Below, one piece after another: positions 1 through 9,037 of a stretch of 42,528 bases of DNA. The DNA is taken from NCBI RefSeq assembly GCF_001477495.1, contig NZ_LDTF01000102.1, positions 1-42,528 on the forward strand. Direction: 5' to 3'. The DNA comes from Sphingomonas yabuuchiae. Its GTDB lineage: Bacteria; Pseudomonadota; Alphaproteobacteria; Sphingomonadales; Sphingomonadaceae. The notes under the pieces were generated by a model. The model was not told the DNA's origin and ran no database searches. It saw only the letters and a list, made by a program, of their open reading frames with translations. The translations under genes and the position numbers were made by a program. Every line of letters starts with the position of its first letter. Position 1 is the first letter of the stretch.

Positions 1-446
1 ACCATGCGGCGCACCTCGTCCTGCCGATCCTGCACGGCCCAGGCGGGCATGCCGGTATATTTCACGCCGTGCTGGAGAATCCAGAACAGCTGCTTGTCGG
101 TCCATTCGCGCGCGTTGACCGACAGGTCGGGCGCGGGCGGGGTGGCGGCCTGCATCACGGGGGCGGGCTTTTGGCCTGGGGCGCCGTGACAGACCGCGCA
201 GCTATTGGCGAAATGCCCGGCGGCGCTCACCAGCCCGCTGGCATCGGCGGGGTCCTTGGGTGCGGTGAAGGCGGCATGGGTGCGCACCGAATTGCGCATC
301 GCCCAATGCAGTAACCAGTCGGTGATCGCCCAATGCCCGCTGGAGGCGGCGAGATTGATGACGCCCGACCAGGCCACGCCCATGCCGAGCAGCGCCAGGC
401 CGAGCAGGGCCGCGAGCGCCCGCTTCCAAGTGATGCGGATCGTCAT
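1..446 (-). CDS. Membrane-anchored c-type cytochrome (C-terminus beyond left edge)
   Basis: The frame starts with ATG at 446 and stays open to the left edge (148 codons visible), so the protein is truncated by the window. Residues 8-30 form a single hydrophobic segment, which suggests an uncleaved anchor or signal. A single haem-binding motif CAVCH lies near residue 84, and a later GMPAW-type loop could supply the axial methionine. This is a class I periplasmic cytochrome c layout. The ATG overlaps the TGA of the upstream CtaG-like gene (ATGA), so it is the last visible gene of the oxidase operon and probably an electron donor or accessory haem protein for it. Its exact partner is inference. 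Its length and C-terminus cannot be judged here. Confidence 0.85.
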   Translation of the reverse strand, partial: MTIRITWKRALAALLGLALLGMGVAWSGVINLAASSGHWAITDWLLHWAMRNSVRTHAAFTAPKDPADASGLVSAAGHFANSCAVCHGAPGQKPAPVMQAATPPAPDLSVNAREWTDKQLFWILQHGVKYTGMPAWAVQDRQDEVRRM

Positions 447-1021
447 GCGTGCGCCTCTTCTTTGGTCTGGAGCAGGCGCGCGAGCATCGCCAGCCCGCCG
501 CACAGATAGGCGACGCCCCCGACCAGCAGCATCACGACGCCCGCCATCTGCTGATCCGCCAGCGCCCCCATGTCGTGATGGCTGTAGAGCGGCCGTGGGG
601 CTAGGCCGATCAGCGCGCCCAGCAACGTCATGTGCATCGAGGTGACGAGCAGGGCCGCGACCCCGGCGGCCCGGTGGCGCGGTGCGAGCACGGCGGCCCA
701 CAGCAGCAGGCCGACCGCCAGGAAGCTGACCTGTTCGGCGACCAGCCAGAACAGTCCATGGTCCGCCAGTCGCCGCAGCGCCGGGACGTGCCAGCCCCAT
801 ACCACGACCGCCTCGATCATGGCGGCGGCCAGCGGGGTGGCGAGCCGGGGCAGGCGGACCGCCGGATCGAAACGGGTGCCCTGAAGCCCCAGCGCGATCG
901 GCGGCGCGGCGACCGCCACGGCGATCATGTGCGCGACCATATGCCCGGTCATGCCCCAGGTGCTGAAGGCCCAGCCGACGGACAACAGCACCAGCCCCAG
1001 CATCAGCCAGTTGCGCCTCAT
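443..1021 (-). CDS. ctaG: Cytochrome c oxidase assembly protein, caa3-type CtaG family
   Basis: This 192-residue polytopic membrane protein has about five or six hydrophobic helices. Its His/Met-rich segments (TGHMVAHM near residues 25-32, TSMHMT near 127-132 and YSHHDMG near 146-152) are the pattern of the caa3_CtaG family, which is distinct from the Cox11-type CtaG. Members are membrane factors needed for maturation of caa3-type oxidases, probably through copper delivery. It overlaps the preceding gene and the following cytochrome c gene by ATGA junctions, so expression with the oxidase subunits is very likely. Family assignment is from visible motifs and context. The copper role is family knowledge and is not proven by this sequence. 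Confidence 0.85.
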   Translation of the reverse strand: MRRNWLMLGLVLLSVGWAFSTWGMTGHMVAHMIAVAVAAPPIALGLQGTRFDPAVRLPRLATPLAAAMIEAVVVWGWHVPALRRLADHGLFWLVAEQVSFLAVGLLLWAAVLAPRHRAAGVAALLVTSMHMTLLGALIGLAPRPLYSHHDMGALADQQMAGVVMLLVGGVAYLCGGLAMLARLLQTKEEAHA

Positions 1022-1395
1022 CGACAGTCACCCAGCATCAGGACGGGCATCGCCGTGAAGATCACCGCGACGAAGCTCAATCCCGCCAGCAGCATCGTCG
1101 AATAGGCCAGAAAGCGTAGCCGATCGATATCGGTGCCCTCGTTATGCGGCGGCGGGTCGCCGGGGGTGCGCGACTGCTGCCACGCGATCACGCCCGAGGC
1201 GAGGATGACGATCAGCGCGACGACCGTCCCGATCGCGAAGGCCGTGGGGAACAGTGCCCATCGGCCGATCCGCTCGCAACTGATCGCGACCCAGAGATAG
1301 GAGAAGAGGAAATGCACCGCCCAGGTCGTCGGCGGCACGATCAGCGTCCAGAGGGTGACGCGCAGCCGGTGCGCGCCCTTCAGCCAGCGCTTCAT
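1018..1395 (-). CDS. Small membrane protein of the cytochrome oxidase operon
   Basis: A 125-residue protein with about three predicted transmembrane helices (residues ~13-35, ~45-70 and ~95-120). The polar loop between the second and third is rich in Pro, Asp and Arg. I recognise no catalytic motif. It sits between the subunit I/III fusion and ctaG and overlaps both neighbours by four bases (ATGA), so it belongs to the same transcript. Its position could suit a subunit IV-like or accessory protein, because small extra membrane proteins are common in alternative cox clusters. That is inference from context only. Confidence 0.75.
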   Translation of the reverse strand: MKRWLKGAHRLRVTLWTLIVPPTTWAVHFLFSYLWVAISCERIGRWALFPTAFAIGTVVALIVILASGVIAWQQSRTPGDPPPHNEGTDIDRLRFLAYSTMLLAGLSFVAVIFTAMPVLMLGDCR

Positions 1396-3902
1396 AGCCC
1401 TGTCTCCGGAAACAGGCCGATGGTCAGATAGGTGACGATCGCGGTCAGCGCGAAGAAATGCATATAGACGGTGATGTTGCGGATATCCGCGTCATGGGTC
1501 GGCGTCATCCTGCCCGCCATGCTGCGCGCCAGCGTGTAAAGCTGCATGATGGTCCCGACGGCGGCATGCACGACGGTCCAGACGACCAGCACCCAGACGA
1601 TCGCCGGATAGACATTGGCCTCCGGGTCCAGCCCGTCCAGGCAGCGCAGGCCTGCGAACAGGCTGGCGATGGCGGTGACGGCGCCCGCGACCAGCAGCCC
1701 TCGCGCGGCATTGACCGAAGCCCGGTGATGAACCTCGCGCGCGGTCAGCGTGGCGACCCAGCTCGCCAGCGACAGGGCCAGCGCGATCATCGGCCCGCCG
1801 CTGCCCGGCCCGTCGAACCCCGCGCCGAAATCGGGATGGATCGTCCAGTAGAAATAATAGCCGAAGACGAGGCCGGAAAAGGCGGTCGCATCCGCCATCA
1901 TGGTGATGAACATCGCCCACCAGCCGGGCGCGGCCGGGCCGGAGATATAGAGCGGCAGGCGCATACCATGACCGATCGGCTTTTCCGGCTTTTCCGGAAT
2001 TTCGGCGGTGTCCCACAGCCACCACAATATGCAGCCGAGCGTCACCACGCCGCCCAGCGCCGCGATCAGGTAAAGGTGATAGGTCGTCAGGATGAACACG
2101 CTGCCCAGCGCGACGGCGGTCATCATCGGCTTGACGCTGGGCGTGCCCAGGCGGATCACCGAAACGGGCTTGGCGTCGAGGACCGAGGTGATGATCGTCT
2201 CGCGGCGGCCTTCCTCGGCATCGGGCAGGAAGAAGCGGCCCTCATCGACCTTGGCGACGAAGTCCTTTTGGTCCCAGATGGGATAGCGGCTTTCGACCAG
2301 CGGTACCGAGCGGATGCCCCAATCCTCGTCATCCGGGTGGGCCAGCCATTCCAGCGTGCCCGCATTCCAGGGGTTGCGCGGCGACTTGGCGCGGGTCGGC
2401 GACAGCATCAGGTCGACGACCAGCACCGCGACCCCGGCTGCGAACATGTATGACCCGGCGGTCGAGGCAAGGTTGAGCCAGCCGATGCCCAATTCCTCCG
2501 GATAGGTGAAGACACGACGCGGCATGCCCTCCAGACCCGACAGGTGCATCGGGAAAAAAGTCAGGTTGATGCCGACAAACATGATCCAGAAAGCGATCCG
2601 TCCCAGCCGGTCGGACAGCTTCTTGCCCGTGATCAGCGGCCAGTAATAATAGAGCCCCCCGAACAGCGGAAGCAGCGTGCCGCCGATCAGGACATAGTGG
2701 AGGTGCGCGACGATGAAATAAGTGTCGTGCGCTTGCCAGTCGAACGGCGCCACCGCGACCATCACGCCGGTCAGGCCGCCGATGACGAACACCGCCAGGC
2801 TGCCGCTCGCGTAGAGCAAAGGCGTCGACCACTTCACCTTGCCCGCCCAGAGTGTGGCGATGAAGGCGAAGATCTGGACCCCGGTCGGGATGGCGACGGC
2901 TTCTGAGGCGGCAGAGAAGAAGGCCAGGCTGATCTTGGGCAGGCCGGTCGCGAACATGTGGTGGACCCACAGCCCGAACGACAGGAAGGCGGTGCCCACG
3001 GCGGCCAGCACGATCCATGGATAGCCCAGCAGATGGCGCTGCGCGAAGGTCGGGATCATCATCGCGAACAGCGCGATGGAGGGCAGGAAGACGATATAGA
3101 CTTCCGGGTGGCCGAAAATCCAAAACAGGTGCTGCCACAGCAGCGGATCGCCGCCCCGTGCCGCGTCGAAGAAGGGCCAGTTGAGCAGCCGCTCCATCTC
3201 GAACAACAGGTCGCCCGCGATCAGCGGCGGGAAGGCGAACAGGATCATCACCGCCACGACCAGGATATACCAGGCATAGAGCGGCATCAGGTTCAGCCGC
3301 ATCCCCGGCGGGCGGCATTTCAGGACGCCGACGATCAGCTCGACGGCGGCGGCCACCGATGATACCTCGATGAAGGACAGGCCCAGCATCCAGATATCGG
3401 CGCCCAGCCCTGACAGGTCGGTGCGGGTGGTCAGCGGTGGATACATGAACCAGCCGCCATCGGGCGCGGCGTTGAAGAAGATCGAGCCGCCGACGAACAC
3501 GCCGCCGATCAGGAAGCTCCAGTAACCAAAGGCCGACAGGCGCGGAAAGGGCAGGTCGCGCGCGCCCAAAAGCTGGGGCAGCAGGATGATCGACACCGCC
3601 TCGAACATGGGCACGGCGAAGAGGAACATCATCATCGAGCCGTGCAGCGTGAACAGCTGGTTGAAGGTGTTCGCCGAGACGAGGTCGTTGTCCGGCACCG
3701 CCAGCTGGGTGCGCATGATCAGCGCCAGCACACCCGCGAACAGCATGAAGCCGAAGGCGGTCAGCGTGTACCAGACGCCGACCCGGTTGTTGTTGGTGTC
3801 GGTCCAGCGCAGGAACACGCCGCTGGGTGGTTTCCACACCGCGCGCAGCCGCTCTTCCTGGGCGGCGCGAAGCTGGGGATCGTCCTGCGCGTGGAGGCTC
3901 AT
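1392..3902 (-). CDS. ctaD: Cytochrome c oxidase subunit I fused to subunit III
   Basis: An 836-residue haem-copper oxidase subunit that reduces O2 to water and pumps protons across the inner membrane. Residues ~30-500 are subunit I, and ~640-836 are subunit III (PGWWAMF, WTVVHAAVGT and final HFFALTAIVTYL-type helices). Catalytic residues are present: H87 (haem a), H265, H314 and H315 (CuB), Y269 (crosslink tyrosine in GHPEVY), H400 (haem a3), H402 (haem a), and R462/R463 near the haem propionates. D116 and E267 of the D-channel are conserved, but the usual K-channel Lys is Q343 (see findings). I/III fusions are known in caa3-type enzymes. The start overlaps the subunit II stop (ATGA), which supports it. 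Confidence 0.95.
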   Translation of the reverse strand: MSLHAQDDPQLRAAQEERLRAVWKPPSGVFLRWTDTNNNRVGVWYTLTAFGFMLFAGVLALIMRTQLAVPDNDLVSANTFNQLFTLHGSMMMFLFAVPMFEAVSIILLPQLLGARDLPFPRLSAFGYWSFLIGGVFVGGSIFFNAAPDGGWFMYPPLTTRTDLSGLGADIWMLGLSFIEVSSVAAAVELIVGVLKCRPPGMRLNLMPLYAWYILVVAVMILFAFPPLIAGDLLFEMERLLNWPFFDAARGGDPLLWQHLFWIFGHPEVYIVFLPSIALFAMMIPTFAQRHLLGYPWIVLAAVGTAFLSFGLWVHHMFATGLPKISLAFFSAASEAVAIPTGVQIFAFIATLWAGKVKWSTPLLYASGSLAVFVIGGLTGVMVAVAPFDWQAHDTYFIVAHLHYVLIGGTLLPLFGGLYYYWPLITGKKLSDRLGRIAFWIMFVGINLTFFPMHLSGLEGMPRRVFTYPEELGIGWLNLASTAGSYMFAAGVAVLVVDLMLSPTRAKSPRNPWNAGTLEWLAHPDDEDWGIRSVPLVESRYPIWDQKDFVAKVDEGRFFLPDAEEGRRETIITSVLDAKPVSVIRLGTPSVKPMMTAVALGSVFILTTYHLYLIAALGGVVTLGCILWWLWDTAEIPEKPEKPIGHGMRLPLYISGPAAPGWWAMFITMMADATAFSGLVFGYYFYWTIHPDFGAGFDGPGSGGPMIALALSLASWVATLTAREVHHRASVNAARGLLVAGAVTAIASLFAGLRCLDGLDPEANVYPAIVWVLVVWTVVHAAVGTIMQLYTLARSMAGRMTPTHDADIRNITVYMHFFALTAIVTYLTIGLFPETGL

Positions 3903-4867
3903 TTCAGGCCCTGAAGATAGCGGGCGAGGGCAATTGCCTCGTCATCCGACAATTGGGGGAAGGACGGCATCCGGACGCCGGGCTTGGTCTTTTCGGGATG
4001 GCGGATGAAGGATGCGACATTGGCCTCCGTCATCGGCAGGATGCCGGCCGCCAGCGTCCGGCGCGATCCGAAATGGGTGAGGTCGGGGCCGATCCGGCTC
4101 GGCGCGTTGACGCCCCTGATGCCGTGGCAGCCGCCACAGCCATTCTCGGCAAACAGGCGTGCGCCGGGGGTATCGCTCGGCCGGGCGGGGCGGGCCTGTT
4201 CGGCCAGCCAGGCGTCGAAGGCGGCGGGCGGCATGGCGATGACGTCAAACGCCATCAGCGCATGGGACAGCCCGCAAAATTCGGCACATTGCCCGCGATA
4301 GCGGCCGGGCTTGTCCGCCCGCACGACCAGGCTGTTGATGCGGCCGGGGATCATGTCCATCTTGCCCGCCAGCCCCGGTATCCAGAAGCTGTGCACCACA
4401 TCGCCGCCGCTCAGGCGGAAGGCGACGGTCCGCCCGGTCGGAATTCGGATTTCATTGGCACTGAGAATGGGCGGGCGGCCCGGTGGCGCATAGGCGACGC
4501 GCCACCAGAATTGCTCGCCATCCACCGCGATGGTCAGGTCGGCGGGCGAGGCCGGGCGCGGCTTCATGTACGGGAGCGAATAGGCGAGCAGCCCGAGTAG
4601 TATGACGGTCGGGATGATCCCGCCCAGCCACAGGACGATCCGCATCCCCTTGCGATGATCGATCGATCCCTCGGGCGCCCGGACGGCATGGCGCATCAGC
4701 AGCGCGACACCGCCCGCGATCACCACCGCGCCGACCAGCATGATGATGAAAAGGTGGCGGATGTCGGCCGCATCCGCCCCGAACGGTGCCAGTGTGGATT
4801 GATGCGTGTTGCATCCTGCCAGCAAACCGGCCGTCACGATCGCTATGGTGCTGCTCTTCCCCCGCAT
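3899..4867 (-). CDS. coxB: Cytochrome c oxidase subunit II with C-terminal cytochrome c domain
   Basis: A 322-residue subunit II that accepts electrons at CuA and passes them to subunit I. The N-terminus carries a lipobox (LLAGC, Cys19), so it is probably a lipoprotein, followed by two transmembrane helices (~38-58, ~78-98). The cupredoxin domain (~108-210) has all CuA ligands: H159, C194, E196, C198, H202 and M205. A fused class I cytochrome c (~234-322) has CGGCH (C244, C247, H248) and likely axial M300. This CuA-cytochrome c fusion defines caa3-type enzymes and fits the small His/Met CtaG downstream. It is the first gene of the minus-strand oxidase operon. A 72-base gap separates it from the tspO stop upstream, so it could have its own promoter or be read through from tspO. 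Confidence 0.95.
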   Translation of the reverse strand: MRGKSSTIAIVTAGLLAGCNTHQSTLAPFGADAADIRHLFIIMLVGAVVIAGGVALLMRHAVRAPEGSIDHRKGMRIVLWLGGIIPTVILLGLLAYSLPYMKPRPASPADLTIAVDGEQFWWRVAYAPPGRPPILSANEIRIPTGRTVAFRLSGGDVVHSFWIPGLAGKMDMIPGRINSLVVRADKPGRYRGQCAEFCGLSHALMAFDVIAMPPAAFDAWLAEQARPARPSDTPGARLFAENGCGGCHGIRGVNAPSRIGPDLTHFGSRRTLAAGILPMTEANVASFIRHPEKTKPGVRMPSFPQLSDDEAIALARYLQGLK

Positions 4868-4939
4868 GGCCCCCGAACGTTTCCTTGGCGGAATAGTTCA
4901 TGTCGGCTTCATCTAAAGTTCATGTTGAGGGCATTTCTG

Positions 4940-5443
4940 CTATCGATTGTCGTTCCGACGCCACACTTCGCCCGCCAGCAGGGTCGCAAAGCCCAGCCAC
5001 GCCGCCAGCGGCATGATGCTGACCGAGGCCGGGCGGTCGACTTTCCACGCGGTGGCGGCAAGCGCGGTGGTGCCGACCGCCATCGCTCCGGCGGCGGCAG
5101 TGCTGGCACCGGTGCGGCGTTCGCGGAAAAACAGCTCGGTCCAGCCGCCGATCATCGCGCTGTTGCCCAGCCACAGCGCGACCGAGGCATTGCGGGCGGG
5201 GGAGCCAGGTTGGCGGAGCAGGCGATAGCCTCCGGCCGCGGCCAGCGTTTCCAGCACCGGCCAGACCGCGCCGAACACCTTGTCCGGCGGGGTGAAGGCG
5301 GGCTTGTCGAGCCGCGCATACCAGCGCCGGATACGCGGGTGCGACGGATCGGGCGCGTTGCGTCGCCCGATCAACGCGCTCAGCCCCAGCACGCCCGCCG
5401 CGATGCCGCCCGCCACCAGCGGCGATAATCCCTTGTTCGTCAT
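4940..5443 (-). CDS. tspO: TspO/MBR family tryptophan-rich sensory protein homologue
   Basis: A 167-residue five-helix membrane protein of the TspO/MBR family. The hallmark block WYARLDKPAFTPPDKVFG and the following AVWPVLETL (residues ~41-67) is clear, as is a W-LGNSAM...WTELFF segment (~91-107). Family members bind tetrapyrroles and, in photosynthetic alphaproteobacteria, modulate gene expression in response to oxygen. The ATG at 5443 is preferred because GGAAGG lies ten bases upstream. The in-frame ATG at 5452 would place that site against the start codon. It is divergent from a PAS-type hybrid kinase and lies upstream of the oxidase operon on the same strand, which hints at a redox or tetrapyrrole connection. 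Function here is inferred from family only. Confidence 0.85.
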   Translation of the reverse strand: MTNKGLSPLVAGGIAAGVLGLSALIGRRNAPDPSHPRIRRWYARLDKPAFTPPDKVFGAVWPVLETLAAAGGYRLLRQPGSPARNASVALWLGNSAMIGGWTELFFRERRTGASTAAAGAMAVGTTALAATAWKVDRPASVSIMPLAAWLGFATLLAGEVWRRNDNR

Positions 5444-5640
5444 GGCCGTCATCCCTTCCGAATGTCGAAGGCGATAACGGCCTTCGCCCAAGCCCGTTCA
5501 ATCGAGCGGATGCGCCCTGTCGCCCGGACCGATCAACCTGGGGACGAAAATGGCCGACATGCCGGTCGATCCGCCACCACGCGCTGGCCCGTCCGCTATC
5601 AAAGCTGGCGCTCGACCGCGCGCTGTTGCAGGGTCGCGCC

Positions 5641-8235
5641 ATGGTGTACTCCCCCGCCTTCACTTTTCTCAACGGCGTATCGGGCCGTGTCGTCGACGAG
5701 ATGATCGCGTTCGACTGGACGACGACCAGCCTCGGAGCCCCCGACACATGGCCCGCCGCGCTGAAGGCCCAGATCGCGACGATGATCGCGTGCCCGGCGC
5801 CCATGTATCTGGTCTGGGGGCCGGATCTCATATCCTTCTACAACGACGCCTATATCCCCATGCTGGGATATCGCGCCGCGACCGCCATGGGGACGCCTTT
5901 TCGTGTCCTGTGGGGGAGCATCTGGGACGATATCGCGCCGCTGGTCGACGTCGCATTGTCGGGCAGGGTCGCGCAGGTCACCGACATGCGGCTCGACCTC
6001 GCTCGCGAGGGCAAGCCGGAAGAGGCCTATTGGTCCTTTTCCTATTCGCCGGTCTTTGACGACCAGGGGCGGATTTCCGGCATGATCTGCGTCACCGGCG
6101 AGACGACCGCGCGGGTGTTGGCCGAGCGACACCAGCGGGAGGCGGACGAGCGGCTGGAACTGGCTCTCAGCTCGGGTGCGCATGTCGGCATGTGGGACTG
6201 GGACGTGGTCCACGATTCGATCCGTTCGGACCCGCGCTTCGCGACCATGTATGGCGTCGATCCGGCAGCGGCCGAGGCGGGCCTGCCGATCGTCGAGTTC
6301 TTCAAGGGCATTCACCCCGACGATCGTGAGCGCGTGGAGCGCGAAATCGCCGAGGCCATGGCCGGGCTGGCGGAGGGCGCAGGCGATGCCGCAGGCCGCT
6401 TCGCTTCGGAATATAGACTGGTCCACCCCGATGGCAGCGTCCATTGGGTGTCGGCGCGGGGCCGTTGCATCGCCGATGAGAACGGGCGTTGCGTACGATT
6501 TCCGGGCGTCAGCTTCGACATCACCGACCGCGTCTGCGCCGAACAGCAATTGCGCGAGAGCGAGGCACGGGCCCGGCTGAATGCCGAGCGGGTGCAACTG
6601 GCCCAGGAGGCCGGGGCGATCATCGGCACCTGGTTCTGGGATCTGGTGACTAATCGCTTCACCTGCGACGAGCCGTTCGCGCGCCATTTCGGACTGAATC
6701 CCGCCCGCGGTCATGAGGGCGTCGAACTGGAGCGGGTGGTTGAACTGGTCCATCCCGACGACCGTGCCGGTCTGTCGGAGGCGGTGCAGGAGGCGATTGC
6801 GCGGGGTGGGGCTTATGCGCATCAATATCGCGTTCGCCGCCATGACGGCTATTACCATTGGCTGGAAGCCATTGGTCGGGTCGATCATGCGGACGATGGT
6901 ACGCCGATCCAGTTTCCGGGTGTCCTCATCGATGTCGGCGCGCGTCGCGCGCTGGAGGTCGAGCGCGACACGGCCATCGCCGAACTCCGTGCGCTGACCG
7001 AGCAGCTGGAACAGCGTGTCGCCGACCGCACCGCCGAATTGATGCGCGCCGAGGAGGCGCTGCGCCAGAGCCAGAAGATGGAGGCGGTGGGCCAGCTGAC
7101 CGGCGGCCTGGCACATGATTTCAACAATCTGCTCGCCGGGATTTCGGGTTCGCTGGAGTTGATGGCGCTCCGGCTGGCGCAGGGTCGGGTCAGCGACGTC
7201 GACCGCTATATGGACGCCGCACAGGGCGCGACGCGGCGGGCGGCGGCTCTGACCCACCGGCTGCTCGCCTTTTCCCGGCGGCAGACCTTGGCCCCCAAGC
7301 CGACCGATATCGCCGCGCTGGTCGCGGGCATGACCGACCTGATCCGCCGTACGGTCGGGCCGGGCATCGCGCTGGAGACGCACGGATCGGCCGATCTGTG
7401 GACCGTGTTGGTCGATGCGCCGCAGCTGGAGAATGCCCTCCTGAACCTGTGCATCAACGCGCGCGATGCGATGCCGGACGGCGGGCGCATCACGATCGAG
7501 ATGGTCAATAGTCGCCTGGACCAGGACAATGCCCGCTTCGCCGACATACCGGACGGCGAATATCTGGCGCTGTGCGTCACCGATACCGGCACCGGCATGA
7601 CGCAGGAGGTGATGGAAAAGGCGTTCGATCCCTTCTTCACCACCAAGCCGCTGGGGCAGGGGACCGGGCTGGGGCTGAGCATGATCTATGGCTTTGCCCA
7701 GCAATCGGGCGGTCAGGTGCGTATCCGTTCGGCGCCCGGCGAAGGGACGACGGTGTTCCTCTATCTGCCGCGCCATCACGGCCCCGCCCAGCGGGATGGC
7801 GAGAATGCCGCCGGTGCCCCCGCCAACGCATCGGGGGCGGGCGAGACCGTCCTGGTCGTGGATGACGAGGCGACCGTGCGGATGATGATCGCCGACGTGC
7901 TGCGCGACATGGGATACCGGGTGATCGAGGCGGCGGACAGCGTCGAGGGCATGGCCGTGCTGCGCTCGGACGAGCGCATCGACCTGCTCGTCACCGATGT
8001 TGGCCTGCCCGGTGGCATGAACGGGCGGCAACTGGCCGAAGCATCTCGGGAATTGCGACATGAATTGAATGTCATGTTCGTCACGGGCTATGCGGAGAAT
8101 GCGGTGCTGAACAGCGGGCATCTGTCGCCGGGTATGCAATTGCTGACCAAGCCCTTCACGGTGGATGCGCTGGTCACGGGGATACAGGCGGCGATGGGCG
8201 CGGGCGCGCGGCGGTACGAACCCCACGCGCCCTGA
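5641..8235 (+). CDS. PAS-rich hybrid sensor histidine kinase
   Basis: An 864-residue, apparently soluble hybrid kinase. In order it has an N-terminal PAS domain of the [12 protein letters not shown] type (~20-150), two more PAS/PAC units (~165-290 and ~305-440, each with HPDDR-like and YR...H.DG motifs), a coiled coil (~445-480), HisKA with phospho-acceptor H492 (LAHDFNN), HATPase (N606, D648 in the DTGTGM G-box, later GTGLGLS), and a C-terminal receiver with D786 ([10 protein letters not shown]). No transmembrane segment or LOV cysteine motif is visible, so the signal is probably cytoplasmic and is not identified. ATG 5641 has AGGG seven bases upstream. A TTG at 5626 in the same frame is less convincing. 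No dedicated response regulator gene follows. Confidence 0.92.
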   Translation: MVYSPAFTFLNGVSGRVVDEMIAFDWTTTSLGAPDTWPAALKAQIATMIACPAPMYLVWGPDLISFYNDAYIPMLGYRAATAMGTPFRVLWGSIWDDIAPLVDVALSGRVAQVTDMRLDLAREGKPEEAYWSFSYSPVFDDQGRISGMICVTGETTARVLAERHQREADERLELALSSGAHVGMWDWDVVHDSIRSDPRFATMYGVDPAAAEAGLPIVEFFKGIHPDDRERVEREIAEAMAGLAEGAGDAAGRFASEYRLVHPDGSVHWVSARGRCIADENGRCVRFPGVSFDITDRVCAEQQLRESEARARLNAERVQLAQEAGAIIGTWFWDLVTNRFTCDEPFARHFGLNPARGHEGVELERVVELVHPDDRAGLSEAVQEAIARGGAYAHQYRVRRHDGYYHWLEAIGRVDHADDGTPIQFPGVLIDVGARRALEVERDTAIAELRALTEQLEQRVADRTAELMRAEEALRQSQKMEAVGQLTGGLAHDFNNLLAGISGSLELMALRLAQGRVSDVDRYMDAAQGATRRAAALTHRLLAFSRRQTLAPKPTDIAALVAGMTDLIRRTVGPGIALETHGSADLWTVLVDAPQLENALLNLCINARDAMPDGGRITIEMVNSRLDQDNARFADIPDGEYLALCVTDTGTGMTQEVMEKAFDPFFTTKPLGQGTGLGLSMIYGFAQQSGGQVRIRSAPGEGTTVFLYLPRHHGPAQRDGENAAGAPANASGAGETVLVVDDEATVRMMIADVLRDMGYRVIEAADSVEGMAVLRSDERIDLLVTDVGLPGGMNGRQLAEASRELRHELNVMFVTGYAENAVLNSGHLSPGMQLLTKPFTVDALVTGIQAAMGAGARRYEPHAP

Positions 8236-8295
8236 TCGGCCCGGCGGCGATGGCCCCCGGCACCGCGGTACTGCGTAATGCCTGGGAGTTTCACG

Positions 8296-9006
8296 ATGTT
8301 CATCACCGGCCGCTTGGCTTTTTCCACAATGGCCCTTCTGCTCGTCGGCGTGCCTGCCGCCGCTCAGAGCGGCCCCGACATTCCCGAGCCGATGGTGTTC
8401 GACATGATCCGCCCGCTGACCGCCAAGGCGGGCGAGATCGAGGTTAACACGCTGGCGCAGCGCGACCTGACCGGCCCGCGCGGCGAACTGGAATGGGCAC
8501 CCGAGGTCGAGCTGGCGGTCACGGACGGCTTTGCGGTCGAACTGGAGCTGCCGCTCATCAATAACCGCGTGGTCCAGTACAAAATGGGGCTTCAGAAGCG
8601 GCTGGGCACCTTCCGGGGCGGGCGGAGCGTGCACGGCGTCCAGTATCTGGGGCTGCACGACCGCGAGGAAGGCGGCTGGACCTCGACCCTGTTATGGCTG
8701 CTCGGCAATCGCTTCGGCGAGCGGTGGAGCACGATGACGATGCTCGGCGTCGGCGACGTGACCCTGCGCGAGGGCAACGAGACGGGGACGATCATCAACC
8801 ATTCGACCTTCTACGACGTGAATCCCGACACGGTGCTGGGCCTGGAGCTGAACCGGCAGAATGGGCAGGGCGCCTATTGGCTGCTGATGCCGCAGCTCCA
8901 CCGCGCGATCGGCAAGCTGGGGGTGCAGGGCGGCGTCGGCGCGGAAAAGGCACGTGGCGAGCGGTTCCGGCCGCGACTGGGCTTGCGCCTGATCCGCGAG
9001 TTGTGA
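8296..9006 (+). CDS. Predicted exported protein, possibly outer-membrane beta-rich
   Basis: A 236-residue protein with a Sec-type signal peptide (cleavage likely after AAAQ near residue 24). The mature part alternates polar and hydrophobic residues in strand-like blocks (ELELPLIN, LNRQNGQGAYWLL, RPRLGLRLI) and ends close to a basic/hydrophobic C-terminus. That is compatible with an outer-membrane beta-barrel or periplasmic beta protein, but I recognise no family with confidence. ATG 8296 is chosen because GGGAG lies seven bases upstream. The in-frame ATG at 8278 would add six residues before the signal. It follows the hybrid kinase by 60 bases on the same strand and precedes the HAD gene by 31 bases, so a shared transcript is plausible. 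Confidence 0.75.
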   Translation: MFITGRLAFSTMALLLVGVPAAAQSGPDIPEPMVFDMIRPLTAKAGEIEVNTLAQRDLTGPRGELEWAPEVELAVTDGFAVELELPLINNRVVQYKMGLQKRLGTFRGGRSVHGVQYLGLHDREEGGWTSTLLWLLGNRFGERWSTMTMLGVGDVTLREGNETGTIINHSTFYDVNPDTVLGLELNRQNGQGAYWLLMPQLHRAIGKLGVQGGVGAEKARGERFRPRLGLRLIREL

Positions 9007-9037
9007 TGGAAACGTGGGGCCAAATGGGAGACACTCG

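Noticed and set aside
5599..8658. 1019-codon antisense open frame opposite the hybrid kinase
   Set aside because: It is rich in Arg, Gln, His, Pro and Gly, has no family motif, and is produced by the codon bias of the kinase gene on the other strand.
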